Shown here: positions 45,425 to 53,045 of the stretch, piece by piece
Layout of the letters: each line of letters opens with the position of its first letter
Position numbering within the stretch: position 1 is the stretch's first letter
The notes under the pieces: model-generated
What the model saw: only the letters and a program-made list of their open reading frames with translations
Told to the model about the DNA's origin: nothing
Databases searched by the model: none
Translations under genes and position numbers: made by a program
Source: Tidjanibacter massiliensis
GTDB lineage: Bacteria; Bacteroidota; Bacteroidia; Bacteroidales; Rikenellaceae
Direction: 5' to 3'
NCBI RefSeq assembly: GCF_900104605.1
Contig: NZ_LT629960.1
Span: 434,001 to 498,000 of the forward strand
DNA: 64,000 nt

Positions 45425-45454
45425 CAGGAGGCCGTTCCGCGGAACGGCCTCCTG
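45425..45454 (-). terminator. Hairpin after the LA_2272-like gene
   Basis: Perfect stem CAGGAGGCCGTTCC / GGAACGGCCTCCTG with a 2-base gap. It lies just past the stop codon of the minus-strand gene at 45459. Confidence 0.75.
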
Positions 45455-45458
45455 CGTG

Positions 45459-46688
45459 TCAGAAGATGAATTGGAAACCTGCCTGATAACCGATATAGGT
45501 CTGTTGCAGTAGCTTCTTTGTGTGACCGGTCCAGAGGTGGGTTTCGGGGAACAGGCCGATATTGTCCGTTCCCTGAGACATCATGTAGTTGAAGCTGACG
45601 CCGCCGAACAGGTTATAGTGTTTTCCGATGCGGAAAGAGGGAGCGAAAAGGTAACCGAAATTGAGGACGGGCAGGGACGACGAGGCCCCGATGGTCGTCG
45701 CTTTGAATTCGTTGTTCAGCTCGAACCATTTGCAGACCGGGATGTGGATACCGTATCCCGCTTCCGTCGTTATTCCGTTGCCGTCGGCTTTGTGGTTGTA
45801 GCCGACGCCCAGTATACCGTAAGTATATTTACCGCCGGAACGGAACGATACGACCGCATTTCCCAGCATGTCGTAAGTCAGGGCGATGCCCTTTTCTCCC
45901 TTTTTGATGATATTGATGATACCGATGGGAAAATCGCTCTCTTCGGCCACGTTGACCAGTGCAGCGAACTGGACGCCCGTCACTTCTTCTGCTACATTGA
46001 CCAACCCGGCGAATTGCACTCCTTTCACATCTTTTGCGGTGTTGAGCAGTCCGGCAAACTGGACTCCTTTTACGTTCCCGGCCGTATTCAGCAGTCCTGC
46101 GAATTGTACTCCTTTAAAACGGCCTTTCGTACTGTTGCTCAGCCCGCCGAACATGACGCCCTTGCTGTTGTCGCCCGAATAATTGACAAGTCCGGAGAAT
46201 TGCATTCCCTTGAAGCCGTCGGCGATGTTGCACATTCCCGTGAACTGGAGTCCTTTAAAATGCCCTTTGGTACTGTTGAACAGTCCGCCGACCATGACAC
46301 CCCGGCTGTGTTCTCCGGAACGGTTTACCATGCCGGAGAGTTGCATGCCCGTGTAACTCTCCCGTGTGATGTTCGTCAGTCCTGCGAGGACCAGGCCCTT
46401 GCCTTCATGGCCGATGTAATTGGAGATACCTGCTATCTGTACACCGGTAGCCCGTTCGGAGATGAGGCTGCACAATCCGGAAACGACCAGATTCTCTTCG
46501 TTTCTCGAATTGCCTATCAGCAGGTTGACAGATGCGCCGTTCGTGTATTCGGCGGCCTGTGTACCGTTCGTGCACAGTGGGGGGAACAGGCCGAAACTGA
46601 AAGCGGCATAGGGAGCATCGTCTTTTTGGGCAGACGCCTTGCCGCATATCAGGAAAGCGAGCGAAAGGAAGAGTAACGTTTTTTTCAT
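45459..46688 (-). CDS. Exported repeat protein, LA_2272-like surface repeats
   Basis: A 409-residue protein with a Sec signal peptide (ending ASAQ near residue 21). Residues about 65-270 consist of roughly ten tandem units of 19-22 residues with the core G-V-Q-F-A-G-L-x-N-x-A, for example KGVQFAGLLNTAGNV and KGVQFAGLVNVAEEV. This resembles the LA_2272 surface repeats described in Leptospira and Bacteroidota. After the repeats comes a strand-rich segment (about 290-409) that could form a small barrel ending in FQFIF. The function is unknown; surface binding is inference. Confidence 0.7.
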   Translation of the reverse strand: MKKTLLFLSLAFLICGKASAQKDDAPYAAFSFGLFPPLCTNGTQAAEYTNGASVNLLIGNSRNEENLVVSGLCSLISERATGVQIAGISNYIGHEGKGLVLAGLTNITRESYTGMQLSGMVNRSGEHSRGVMVGGLFNSTKGHFKGLQFTGMCNIADGFKGMQFSGLVNYSGDNSKGVMFGGLSNSTKGRFKGVQFAGLLNTAGNVKGVQFAGLLNTAKDVKGVQFAGLVNVAEEVTGVQFAALVNVAEESDFPIGIINIIKKGEKGIALTYDMLGNAVVSFRSGGKYTYGILGVGYNHKADGNGITTEAGYGIHIPVCKWFELNNEFKATTIGASSSLPVLNFGYLFAPSFRIGKHYNLFGGVSFNYMMSQGTDNIGLFPETHLWTGHTKKLLQQTYIGYQAGFQFIF

Positions 46689-47130
46689 GGTCTTATCGTT
46701 TTTGTTCCTATTCGGAATAGTTGTCGCATTACTACCGGGACGGATGGTATGGGGAGGTTGCCGTTTCGGATTTGATGAATCGGCTCGGGTACGGTGTCCG
46801 GTTCCGAAGTGGACGGAGCAGGTGGCTTGCGGGAATCGTTGGCATTCGGCAGGAAAGATTCCTGCGGGTATTGTGCATCGTCGAAGTGGATTCGGTCTCT
46901 TTTGCCGTCGTTCGGCTTCGGAAGAGAGCGGTAGCCGGTTCGGGCTCGTACACGTTCGACTGAGAAGATTTCATGTGTGTATGGAAACTGTCCCGTTTTG
47001 AGAACACAAAAATAAGAAAAAGAGGTTTTCGGAAAAAGAATAATCGTTTCATGGTCTTCAAGGAGCGGACGGCGTGACGGCCCGGCAGGGGACGGAAGGA
47101 GCGGCGATATCTGCTTTTTTTGAAAAACGA
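46689..47130. other. Gene-poor stretch upstream of the LA_2272-like gene
   Basis: A -7-like box TATTTTTG is on the minus strand at 47007-47014. If used it gives a long leader of about 310 bases for the repeat protein gene. Open frames here lack features. Confidence 0.4.
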
Positions 47131-47156
47131 CGGCTCCGCAGATTTCTGCGGAGCCG
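47131..47156 (-). terminator. Terminator of the cold-shock gene
   Basis: Perfect 10-bp stem CGGCTCCGCA / TGCGGAGCCG with a 6-base loop; on the minus strand followed by TCGTTTTTC. It sits about 56 bases after the stop codon. Confidence 0.85.
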
Positions 47157-47211
47157 TGCGGAACTTCGTGTAAAACGGTAAATTACTTATATATATGCTA
47201 TATAACTAACA

Positions 47212-47412
47212 TTATCCAATTACATTTACGTTGACGGCCTGTTCGCCCCTTTTGCCTTCGCCTACTTCGAATTCGACGTTCTGTCCCTCTTCGAGGCCGC
47301 GAAAACCTTGTTTGTTGATTCCGGTGTAGTGAACGAAGATGTCACCGCCGGCTTCAGTGGTGATAAAGCCATAACCTTTGGCAGTATCGAACCATTTGAC
47401 TGTACCTTTCAT
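47212..47412 (-). CDS. Cold-shock domain protein
   Basis: A 66-residue CspA-family protein. RNA-binding motifs RNP1 (KGYGFI) and RNP2 (DIFVHY) are complete. Such proteins bind single-stranded nucleic acid and melt RNA structure, often at low temperature or in stress. Confidence 0.95.
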   Translation of the reverse strand: MKGTVKWFDTAKGYGFITTEAGGDIFVHYTGINKQGFRGLEEGQNVEFEVGEGKRGEQAVNVNVIG

Positions 47413-47492
47413 TTGAAAATGTTTAAAATAAAAAAATAATACCCTGCAAAGGAATGTAAAAATTTTTGATAAACAAGCTTTTCATCCGTTTT

Positions 47493-47711
47493 TTATTCCT
47501 CCTGCCGGTCGTTTTCTCCTCCGAGCCTCCGGCGCAGGACCTGTTCCGCTATCCGTATCTCGCGGTCGATTCTGCATAATGTCTCGGCATCCATGTAACC
47601 CCGTCGCCGGTACAGGGAGGCGATTTCGTCTTGAATTTCCTCCTCCGAAAGTTCTTCATAGAACTCTTCGTCGATGCGGTCGTCCGCACGTTCCGTCTCT
47701 TTCTGTTGCAT
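47493..47711 (-). CDS. Small acidic protein of unknown function
   Basis: A 72-residue protein rich in Glu and Arg, starting MQQKETERADDRID and predicted to be mostly helical, with EEFYEELSEEEIQDEIASLY as the central stretch. No known family. The start at 47711 is the second in-frame ATG; one at 47744 would add 11 residues. It may be real because the frame is long for its size and codon use resembles neighbours. Confidence 0.5.
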   Translation of the reverse strand: MQQKETERADDRIDEEFYEELSEEEIQDEIASLYRRRGYMDAETLCRIDREIRIAEQVLRRRLGGENDRQEE

Positions 47712-47761
47712 ATGCTGTCGTTCTTTGTATGTAAATATAGGCAAAAACGGGGTCCGGCTGC

Positions 47762-47802
47762 CGGGAGGACAATATTAATTTTACCGTCCTCCCGTAATTT
47801 TG
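47762..47802 (+). promoter_or_regulatory. Inverted repeat and -7 box upstream of the TonB receptor gene
   Basis: CGGGAGGAC (47762-47770) and GTCCTCCCG (47786-47794) form a perfect 9-bp inverted repeat separated by 15 AT-rich bases. TAATTTTG (47795-47802) follows directly. The repeat therefore covers the -33 region and is a candidate operator; it could also fold as an RNA hairpin. Confidence 0.4.
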
Positions 47803-47918
47803 GTATGACAAACGGTAATCAGGGTAATTTCTTTTCCGGAAAGGCGGGTAATTTTGTATCGGGTAAAGAGACTGCGGAGTGTCCGGCGTGGGGAAAGACG
47901 CATTTCAGAATGATTGGC

Positions 47919-49847
47919 ATGAAAAGATTGATTCCTTTGATAGGTACCTTGTGTCTGCTGTCGCCGATGGCTGCGGGGCAGGAGCCCTTGTCTGTACGGG
48001 ATTCCCTCGCAGCGGGGGAGACCCATGCAATCGAACGGGTGGTGGTGACCGGAACGCGCAACCGGACGGACATAAGGCATCTGCCGATGACCGTTTCGGT
48101 CGTCGGACGGCAGACCGTCGAGCGGGCTAACGAACCTTCGTTGCTGCCCGTATTGACGGAGCAGGTACCGGGGCTGTTCGCTGCCGGCCGCGGCGTGATG
48201 GGATACGGCGTGTCGGGCGGCGCTGCCGGCCAGTTGTCGGTACGCGGTATCGGAGGACCTGCACAGGAGGGTGTCCCTACGACGGGTATGCTCGTGCTGA
48301 TAGACGGTCATCCGCAGTACATGGGGCTGTTCGGTCACCCCGTGTCGGATGCCTGCCAGTCCTTTCTGGCCGAGCGCGTGGAGGTGCTGCGCGGACCGGC
48401 CTCCGTGCTGTACGGTTCCAATGCGATGGGGGGCGTTGTCAATATCGTGACGCGCAAGATGGAGGAGGACGGTGTCAGGACGCATGTCGGGGCGGGTTAC
48501 GGCTCCTATAATACCCTCCAGACGGAGGTGACCAACCGTGTCCGCCGTGGACGGTTTACGAGTATCGTGAGCGGTTCGTATAACCGGACGGACGGCCACC
48601 GTCCCGACATGGGGTTCGAGCAGTACGGCGGTTATGCCAAATTCGGATACGAGATTTCGGGAAACTGGAACGTGTGGGCCGATGTGAATGTCACGCATTT
48701 CAATGCGTCGAATCCGGGTACCGTCTCCGACCCGCTGCTCGATGCCGACCAGCGGGTGACGCGTGGCATGGCTTCCGTTGCGCTGGCGAACGATTACGGC
48801 CGCACTTCCGGTGCCTTGAGTCTCTTTTATAATTGGGGCTGGCACTGGCTGAACGATGGATACCATCCGGCCGAAGGGGAGAGTCCGCTCGACTACCGCT
48901 TCAATTCGCGGGACGACATGGCGGGCGTCTCGTGGTACCAGAGCGTGAGCCTGTTCCGGGGAAACCGTCTGACGGTCGGGGTGGACTACTTCCGGTTCGG
49001 AGGCGAATCGTGGAACCAGCCGACGGACGGCGGTCCGCGGGAACCGCTCGTGGACAAGACGGAGCACGAGATGGCCGGTTATGTCGATTTCCGCCAGCAG
49101 ATTGTCCGGTGGCTGACGTTCGATGCGGGAGTGCGTCTCGACCGCCACTCGCATGTGGGAACGGAGTGGGTGCCGCAGGCGGGGTTCTCGTTCAGCTTGC
49201 CCCGACACATGGTGCTCAAGGTTTCGGCGGCCAAAGGGTTCCGTTATCCGACGATACGCGAACTCTATATGTTCCGGCCGGCCAACCCTGACCTGAAACC
49301 GGAACGGCTGTGGAGCTATGAACTCGCATTCTCGCAGCAGATGCAGGACGGACGCCTGTCGTACGGGGTAAATGTGTTCTATATCGACGGCGGCAATCTG
49401 ATAATGCGTGTCCCGGTGGACGGACGTCCCATGAATGTCAATACGGGGCGCATCCGGAATGCCGGAGCGGAGGTGCAGGCGGCGTACAGAATCGGAGCGG
49501 CATGGACGGTAGATGCCAATTACAGTTACCTGCACATGGAGCAGCCGGTGCTGGCGGCCCCCGAACACAAACTGTATGCCGGGGCTCTCTTCACGCATGG
49601 CCGCTGGGACGTATCGACGGGAATCCAGTATGTGGCGGGACTCTATACCGAGGTGAAAGTCGCCGGACAGGGGGAGTACCGGACGGAGAATTTCGTGTTG
49701 TGGAACCTGCGAGCTTCGTTCCGTGCGGCGAAGTGGCTTTCGGTTTGGGTACGCGGCGAGAACCTGCTGGCACAGCGGTACGAGATATTGGCCGGTTTCC
49801 CGATGCCCCGTGCTACGGTCATGGCCGGTGTGAATATGAATTTCTGA
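47919..49847 (+). CDS. TonB-dependent receptor
   Basis: A 642-residue outer-membrane receptor with signal peptide (LLSPMAAGQ). The plug begins near residue 40 with ERVVVTGTRNRTDIRHLP and LTEQVPGLF, then the GPASVLYGSNAMGGVVNIVT plug end. The barrel shows the RYPTIRELYMFR region and terminal ATVMAGVNMNF. The size resembles BtuB- or siderophore-type receptors rather than SusC. No cobalamin riboswitch precedes it. It heads a run with DUF362, RibD-like and flavin reductase genes. ATG at 47910 is an alternative start. Confidence 0.9.
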   Translation: MKRLIPLIGTLCLLSPMAAGQEPLSVRDSLAAGETHAIERVVVTGTRNRTDIRHLPMTVSVVGRQTVERANEPSLLPVLTEQVPGLFAAGRGVMGYGVSGGAAGQLSVRGIGGPAQEGVPTTGMLVLIDGHPQYMGLFGHPVSDACQSFLAERVEVLRGPASVLYGSNAMGGVVNIVTRKMEEDGVRTHVGAGYGSYNTLQTEVTNRVRRGRFTSIVSGSYNRTDGHRPDMGFEQYGGYAKFGYEISGNWNVWADVNVTHFNASNPGTVSDPLLDADQRVTRGMASVALANDYGRTSGALSLFYNWGWHWLNDGYHPAEGESPLDYRFNSRDDMAGVSWYQSVSLFRGNRLTVGVDYFRFGGESWNQPTDGGPREPLVDKTEHEMAGYVDFRQQIVRWLTFDAGVRLDRHSHVGTEWVPQAGFSFSLPRHMVLKVSAAKGFRYPTIRELYMFRPANPDLKPERLWSYELAFSQQMQDGRLSYGVNVFYIDGGNLIMRVPVDGRPMNVNTGRIRNAGAEVQAAYRIGAAWTVDANYSYLHMEQPVLAAPEHKLYAGALFTHGRWDVSTGIQYVAGLYTEVKVAGQGEYRTENFVLWNLRASFRAAKWLSVWVRGENLLAQRYEILAGFPMPRATVMAGVNMNF

Positions 49848-49873
49848 CAAGCAACCATTTAAAAGAGACGGAT

Positions 49874-50854
49874 ATGAAAAAGAGCGTTTGTATGGCAATG
49901 GCCGCCCTGGCATTCTTGGCGGCTGGAGCGGGATGTGCCGGTGCACAGGGTACCGGAGGAGGGGCCGCAGCGGCCGGAGTACCGAAAGTGTACATGTTCG
50001 AAGAGATAAACTCGGAGAATCTTGTAAAGATTTATGAGGTTCTCGGCCGGGAGGCCTCCGGCAAGGTGGCCGTGAAGCTCTCCACGGGCGAACCGGGCGG
50101 CCACAACTATTTGCAGCCTGCGTTGATAGAGGATTTGGTACGGCGGGTGAACGGAACGATAGTAGAGTGCAATACGGCTTACGGCGGAGGTCGTGCCGAT
50201 ACGGAAGCGCATCGCAGGGCCGCTGAGGAACATGGCTTCACGGCAATCGCTCCGGTGGATATCATGGATGCCGACGGTGAAATGGCTCTGCCCGTGGAGG
50301 GCGGCAGACACCTGAAGGAGGATTTCGTCGGCTCCCATTTTGCCGATTACGATTTCGTCATTATCCTCTCTCATTTCAAAGGGCATGCGATGGGCGGCTT
50401 TGGCGGTGCCGTCAAGAACATGTCCATCGGTATCGCCTCGTCGGCCGGCAAGGCGTGGATACACTCTGCCGGCCGGACCAGGGATGTGGCCGAAGTGTGG
50501 AACAACCTGCCTGAGCAGGATGACTTTCTGGAGTCGATGGCCGAGGCGGCCAAGGCAGTGGCCGACCATTGCGGCGAACGGATACTCTACATCAGCGTAG
50601 CGAATAATCTTTCGGTGGACTGCGACTGCAGTGCTGCTCCTGCCGACCCGCAGATGGGGGATATCGGTATTCTCGCCTCGCTCGACCCGATAGCGCTCGA
50701 CAAGGCCTGCACCGACCTGGTACGTGCCTCCGAAGACCACGGGAAGATACATCTCATCGAGCGTATCGATTCCCGTCACGGCATGCATACGCTGGAGTAC
50801 GGCGAGCGGATAGGGCTGGGAAGCCAGCAGTATGAATTGGTGCAGATGGATTGA
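49874..50854 (+). CDS. Exported DUF362 protein
   Basis: A 326-residue protein with a signal peptide (hydrophobic to about residue 20, then AGAQG). The DUF362 domain spans about 38-320: ECNTAYGGGRADTEAHR, the HFKGHAMGGFGGAVKNMSIG core and a DCDCSA cysteine pair. DUF362 is found with iron-sulfur proteins, but here no ferredoxin cysteine cluster is present. Function unknown. The gene starts 26 bases after the TonB receptor stop codon. Confidence 0.8.
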   Translation: MKKSVCMAMAALAFLAAGAGCAGAQGTGGGAAAAGVPKVYMFEEINSENLVKIYEVLGREASGKVAVKLSTGEPGGHNYLQPALIEDLVRRVNGTIVECNTAYGGGRADTEAHRRAAEEHGFTAIAPVDIMDADGEMALPVEGGRHLKEDFVGSHFADYDFVIILSHFKGHAMGGFGGAVKNMSIGIASSAGKAWIHSAGRTRDVAEVWNNLPEQDDFLESMAEAAKAVADHCGERILYISVANNLSVDCDCSAAPADPQMGDIGILASLDPIALDKACTDLVRASEDHGKIHLIERIDSRHGMHTLEYGERIGLGSQQYELVQMD

Positions 50855-50926
50855 CGGATGCAGCCGTCGGTCCGAAAGGAGCGCTCCGGCTGTGCGGAAG
50901 CGGAATGATAAAAAATCAGGGAAAGC

Positions 50927-51616
50927 ATGAGACCTTACATCGTTTGCCATATGATGGCATCCGTGGACGGGCGCATCGACTGCGCCATGACCGAGCAGAT
51001 TGAATCGGGCGATGAGTATTACGAGGCGCTGGCCGAACTCGGGTGTCCCTCGTTGTTGATGGGGCGGGTGACGATGCAGCTGCATTATGCGGCTGCGGAA
51101 CCTTTTGTCGCAAAAGAACCTGCACCGATAGGCCGGCAGGCCGTACATGTGGCACGACGGGCCGGGGGATATCTCGTCGCCGTCGATACGCACGGCTCCC
51201 TGTGTTGGCCCGCAGGCGAATTCGACGGACAGCCCCTGTTGGTGATAACTTCCGAAAAGTGTGCGGCGGAGTACCTCGATACGCTGGCCGGAGCGGGAAT
51301 TTCGTGGATTGCGGTCGGAGAGGAGCGTATCGATTTGCCGGAAGCGATGGAGATGCTTCGGGAGACATTCGGGGTCGAGCGGCTGGCCGTTGTCGGTGGC
51401 GGTAACATCAACGGGGCATTTCTTGCGGCCGGGTTGCTCGATGAGGTGAGCCTGATGGTTGCACCGGGTATCGACGGACGCACCGGTATGACGGCCGTGT
51501 TCGACGGCATAGACGATGCGGCGCGGCCGGCCACCAAACTGCAGCTCCGGTCGGTAAAACAGGTCGGCGAGGGAACCGTATGGATGCGTTACGGGTTTCC
51601 GGCCCCGGTGGAGTGA
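50927..51616 (+). CDS. RibD-like reductase (dihydrofolate-reductase fold)
   Basis: A 229-residue protein of the RibD C-terminal/DHFR-like reductase superfamily: MASVDGRID near the N-terminus, LLMGRVTMQ, and the pyridine-nucleotide loop VVGGGNINGAFLAAGLLDEV at about residues 155-175. It lacks the deaminase domain of real RibD, so it is probably an NADPH-dependent reductase for an unknown pterin- or flavin-like substrate. Confidence 0.85.
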   Translation: MRPYIVCHMMASVDGRIDCAMTEQIESGDEYYEALAELGCPSLLMGRVTMQLHYAAAEPFVAKEPAPIGRQAVHVARRAGGYLVAVDTHGSLCWPAGEFDGQPLLVITSEKCAAEYLDTLAGAGISWIAVGEERIDLPEAMEMLRETFGVERLAVVGGGNINGAFLAAGLLDEVSLMVAPGIDGRTGMTAVFDGIDDAARPATKLQLRSVKQVGEGTVWMRYGFPAPVE

Positions 51617-51708
51617 AGAGACGGTTTTTAGTTCCGAGACCCGGAGACGCTTCCATTGTGACCGGAACGGTATGGATGATAATGGACTTAATTTAAACGA
51701 ACAGACGT

Positions 51709-52269
51709 ATGAGAAGAAATTTCGGTGTAAAGCCTTGGACTTATCCGCAGCCGGTGTTCATCATCGCCACATACGGTGAAGACGGTACGCCCGATGCGAT
51801 GAATGCCGCATGGGGTGGCATCAGCGAGCATAACGAAATCAGTATGTGCCTGAGCGGAGGGCACAAGACCGTCGAGAATATCCTGCGGCGGGGTGCTTTT
51901 ACCGTGAGCATGGCGGATGCGGCGCATGTGACTGCATGCGATTATGTGGGACTCGTGTCGGGCCATCAGGTTCCCGATAAGTTTGCCCGTGCCGGTTTTC
52001 ATGCCTTGAAGTCGGAGTTTGTGGATGCACCGTTGATTGAGGAGCTGGCGGTCGCGGTCGAGTGCCGGCTGAAAGATTACGACCCCGAAAGCTGCATCCT
52101 GCGCGGAGCAATCGTGAATGTCAGCGTGGATGAACGGGTATGCGGTGCGGACGGTAAGGTGGACGCGGCGAAAGTGGCTCCTATCATTTTCGACCCGTTC
52201 AACAATGATTATCTGGCGGTGGGCCCCAAAGTGGCCGATGCTTTCTCGGAAGGCCGGAAACTGAAATGA
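51709..52269 (+). CDS. Flavin reductase-like FMN-binding protein
   Basis: A 186-residue protein of the flavin reductase/NADH:FMN oxidoreductase-like family. The start RRNFGVKPWTYPQPVFIIAT and the DAMNAAWGGISEHN segment, then GRRGAF-type TVENILRRGAFTVSM, fit this family. It may supply reduced FMN, or bind a metal chelate, in keeping with the TonB receptor upstream (inference). A perfect palindrome follows the stop codon. Confidence 0.88.
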   Translation: MRRNFGVKPWTYPQPVFIIATYGEDGTPDAMNAAWGGISEHNEISMCLSGGHKTVENILRRGAFTVSMADAAHVTACDYVGLVSGHQVPDKFARAGFHALKSEFVDAPLIEELAVAVECRLKDYDPESCILRGAIVNVSVDERVCGADGKVDAAKVAPIIFDPFNNDYLAVGPKVADAFSEGRKLK

Positions 52270-52282
52270 CCGGCTGGACGAC

Positions 52283-52326
52283 AAGACGGGATTCCCGGAG
52301 CCATATGGCTCCGGGAATCCCGTCTT
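52283..52326. terminator. Perfect 44-base palindrome after the flavin reductase gene
   Basis: 22-base arms without mismatch, beginning AAGACGGGATTCCCGG and centred on CATATG. It probably ends the 47.9-52.3 kb run, though it lacks a T-tract. Confidence 0.7.
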
Positions 52327-52333
52327 ACGAATA

Positions 52334-52388
52334 TCCAGACCGGTGGGACCGTGCATGTCAAAGACATGCACGGTCCCACCGGTCTGGA
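52334..52388. repeat. Perfect 26-bp inverted repeat (55 bases)
   Basis: Arms start TCCAGACCGGTGGGACCG and close on loop AAA without mismatch. It stands 7 bases from the previous palindrome. It has no T-tract and no gene of its own to terminate, and lies just ahead of the change in base composition. Confidence 0.85.
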
Positions 52389-52803
52389 CACTATCGTGTG
52401 GAACTGAATACTTGGCGATTTTTCATCGCCTCCCTCAAAAACAGAGAGAGAAAGAGCAAAACCGCCCTTTCGGGACCCGATATGCCCTGTTCACAAGGAT
52501 AGGGTATATCGGGGTTTATTTCCCCAAGCGGGCCTGCAAAATCGCGGTCAGACTCATGGATATTTTCAGGCTTGCGAGTTGCCATTTTGCGGGTCGAGTG
52601 AGGCTGCATTTTCCCTGGCCTTTAGCTTGGCTTATTCGCACCTTTTGCATCCAAAGAAAGATGTCAAATATTTACCCCAATCGTTTGTTTGCAATGATGG
52701 AGAGGTCCTTTAAATAAACATAAAAGGCATATAAGATTATTTGTATTGAGCGATAAATTAGCATTATATGCAATTGGATGCTATGTTTGTGCAAAATAAA
52801 TGG
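52389..52803. other. Island edge: gene-free transition region
   Basis: Composition changes from GC-rich to AT-rich within this stretch. I see no reliable gene and no clear direct repeat or integrase to define an attachment site. Small imperfect hairpins (GATAT...ATATC near 52475-52515) are present. Confidence 0.4.
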
Positions 52804-52811
52804 TATCTTTG
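52804..52811 (+). promoter_or_regulatory. -7 box for the defence operon
   Basis: TATCTTTG, 22 bases before the XRE start codon. A second match TATGTTTG lies at 52782-52789. Neither has a TTG at standard spacing. Confidence 0.5.
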
Positions 52812-52832
52812 AATTCAAAATACAGGAAAGGA

Positions 52833-53033
52833 ATGGGAGCTAAACTGAATAGGATTAAAGTTGTGCTTGTTGAGAAGAATGTCTCGCAGAAAGAGCTTGC
52901 GGCCCAAATTGGTAAGAGTTTCAGTACGGTCAATGCTTACTGTGCCAATAGATTGCAACCCAATCTTGAGACTTTAGACCGGATAGCCCAAGTGCTTAAT
53001 GTACCAATGCGAACTCTCGTCAAGGAGGACTAG
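52833..53033 (+). CDS. XRE-family transcriptional regulator
   Basis: A 66-residue helix-turn-helix protein: NRIKVVLVEKNVSQKELAAQ, SFSTVNAYCANR and a LETLDRIAQVL helix. It resembles controller (C) proteins of restriction systems and small XRE repressors. An AGGAAAGG ribosome-binding stretch precedes the ATG at 52833; the longer frame (52800) would overlap the promoter. The helicase gene starts 12 bases later, so it is probably co-transcribed. Confidence 0.85.
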   Translation: MGAKLNRIKVVLVEKNVSQKELAAQIGKSFSTVNAYCANRLQPNLETLDRIAQVLNVPMRTLVKED

Positions 53034-53045
53034 TTATTTTAAACT

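Noticed and set aside
45900-46450. Repeated DNA pattern that could look like an array
   Set aside because: The repeats encode protein units of 19-22 residues with diverged codons; no spacer-repeat structure of a CRISPR.
47631-47918. Longer start for the TonB receptor
   Set aside because: The extension runs through the minus-strand acidic gene and the inverted repeat and lacks a signal peptide; the signal starts at 47910-47919.
47745-47918. Possible cobalamin riboswitch before the second TonB receptor
   Set aside because: No B12 box or conserved core; only an inverted repeat and a -7 box are seen.
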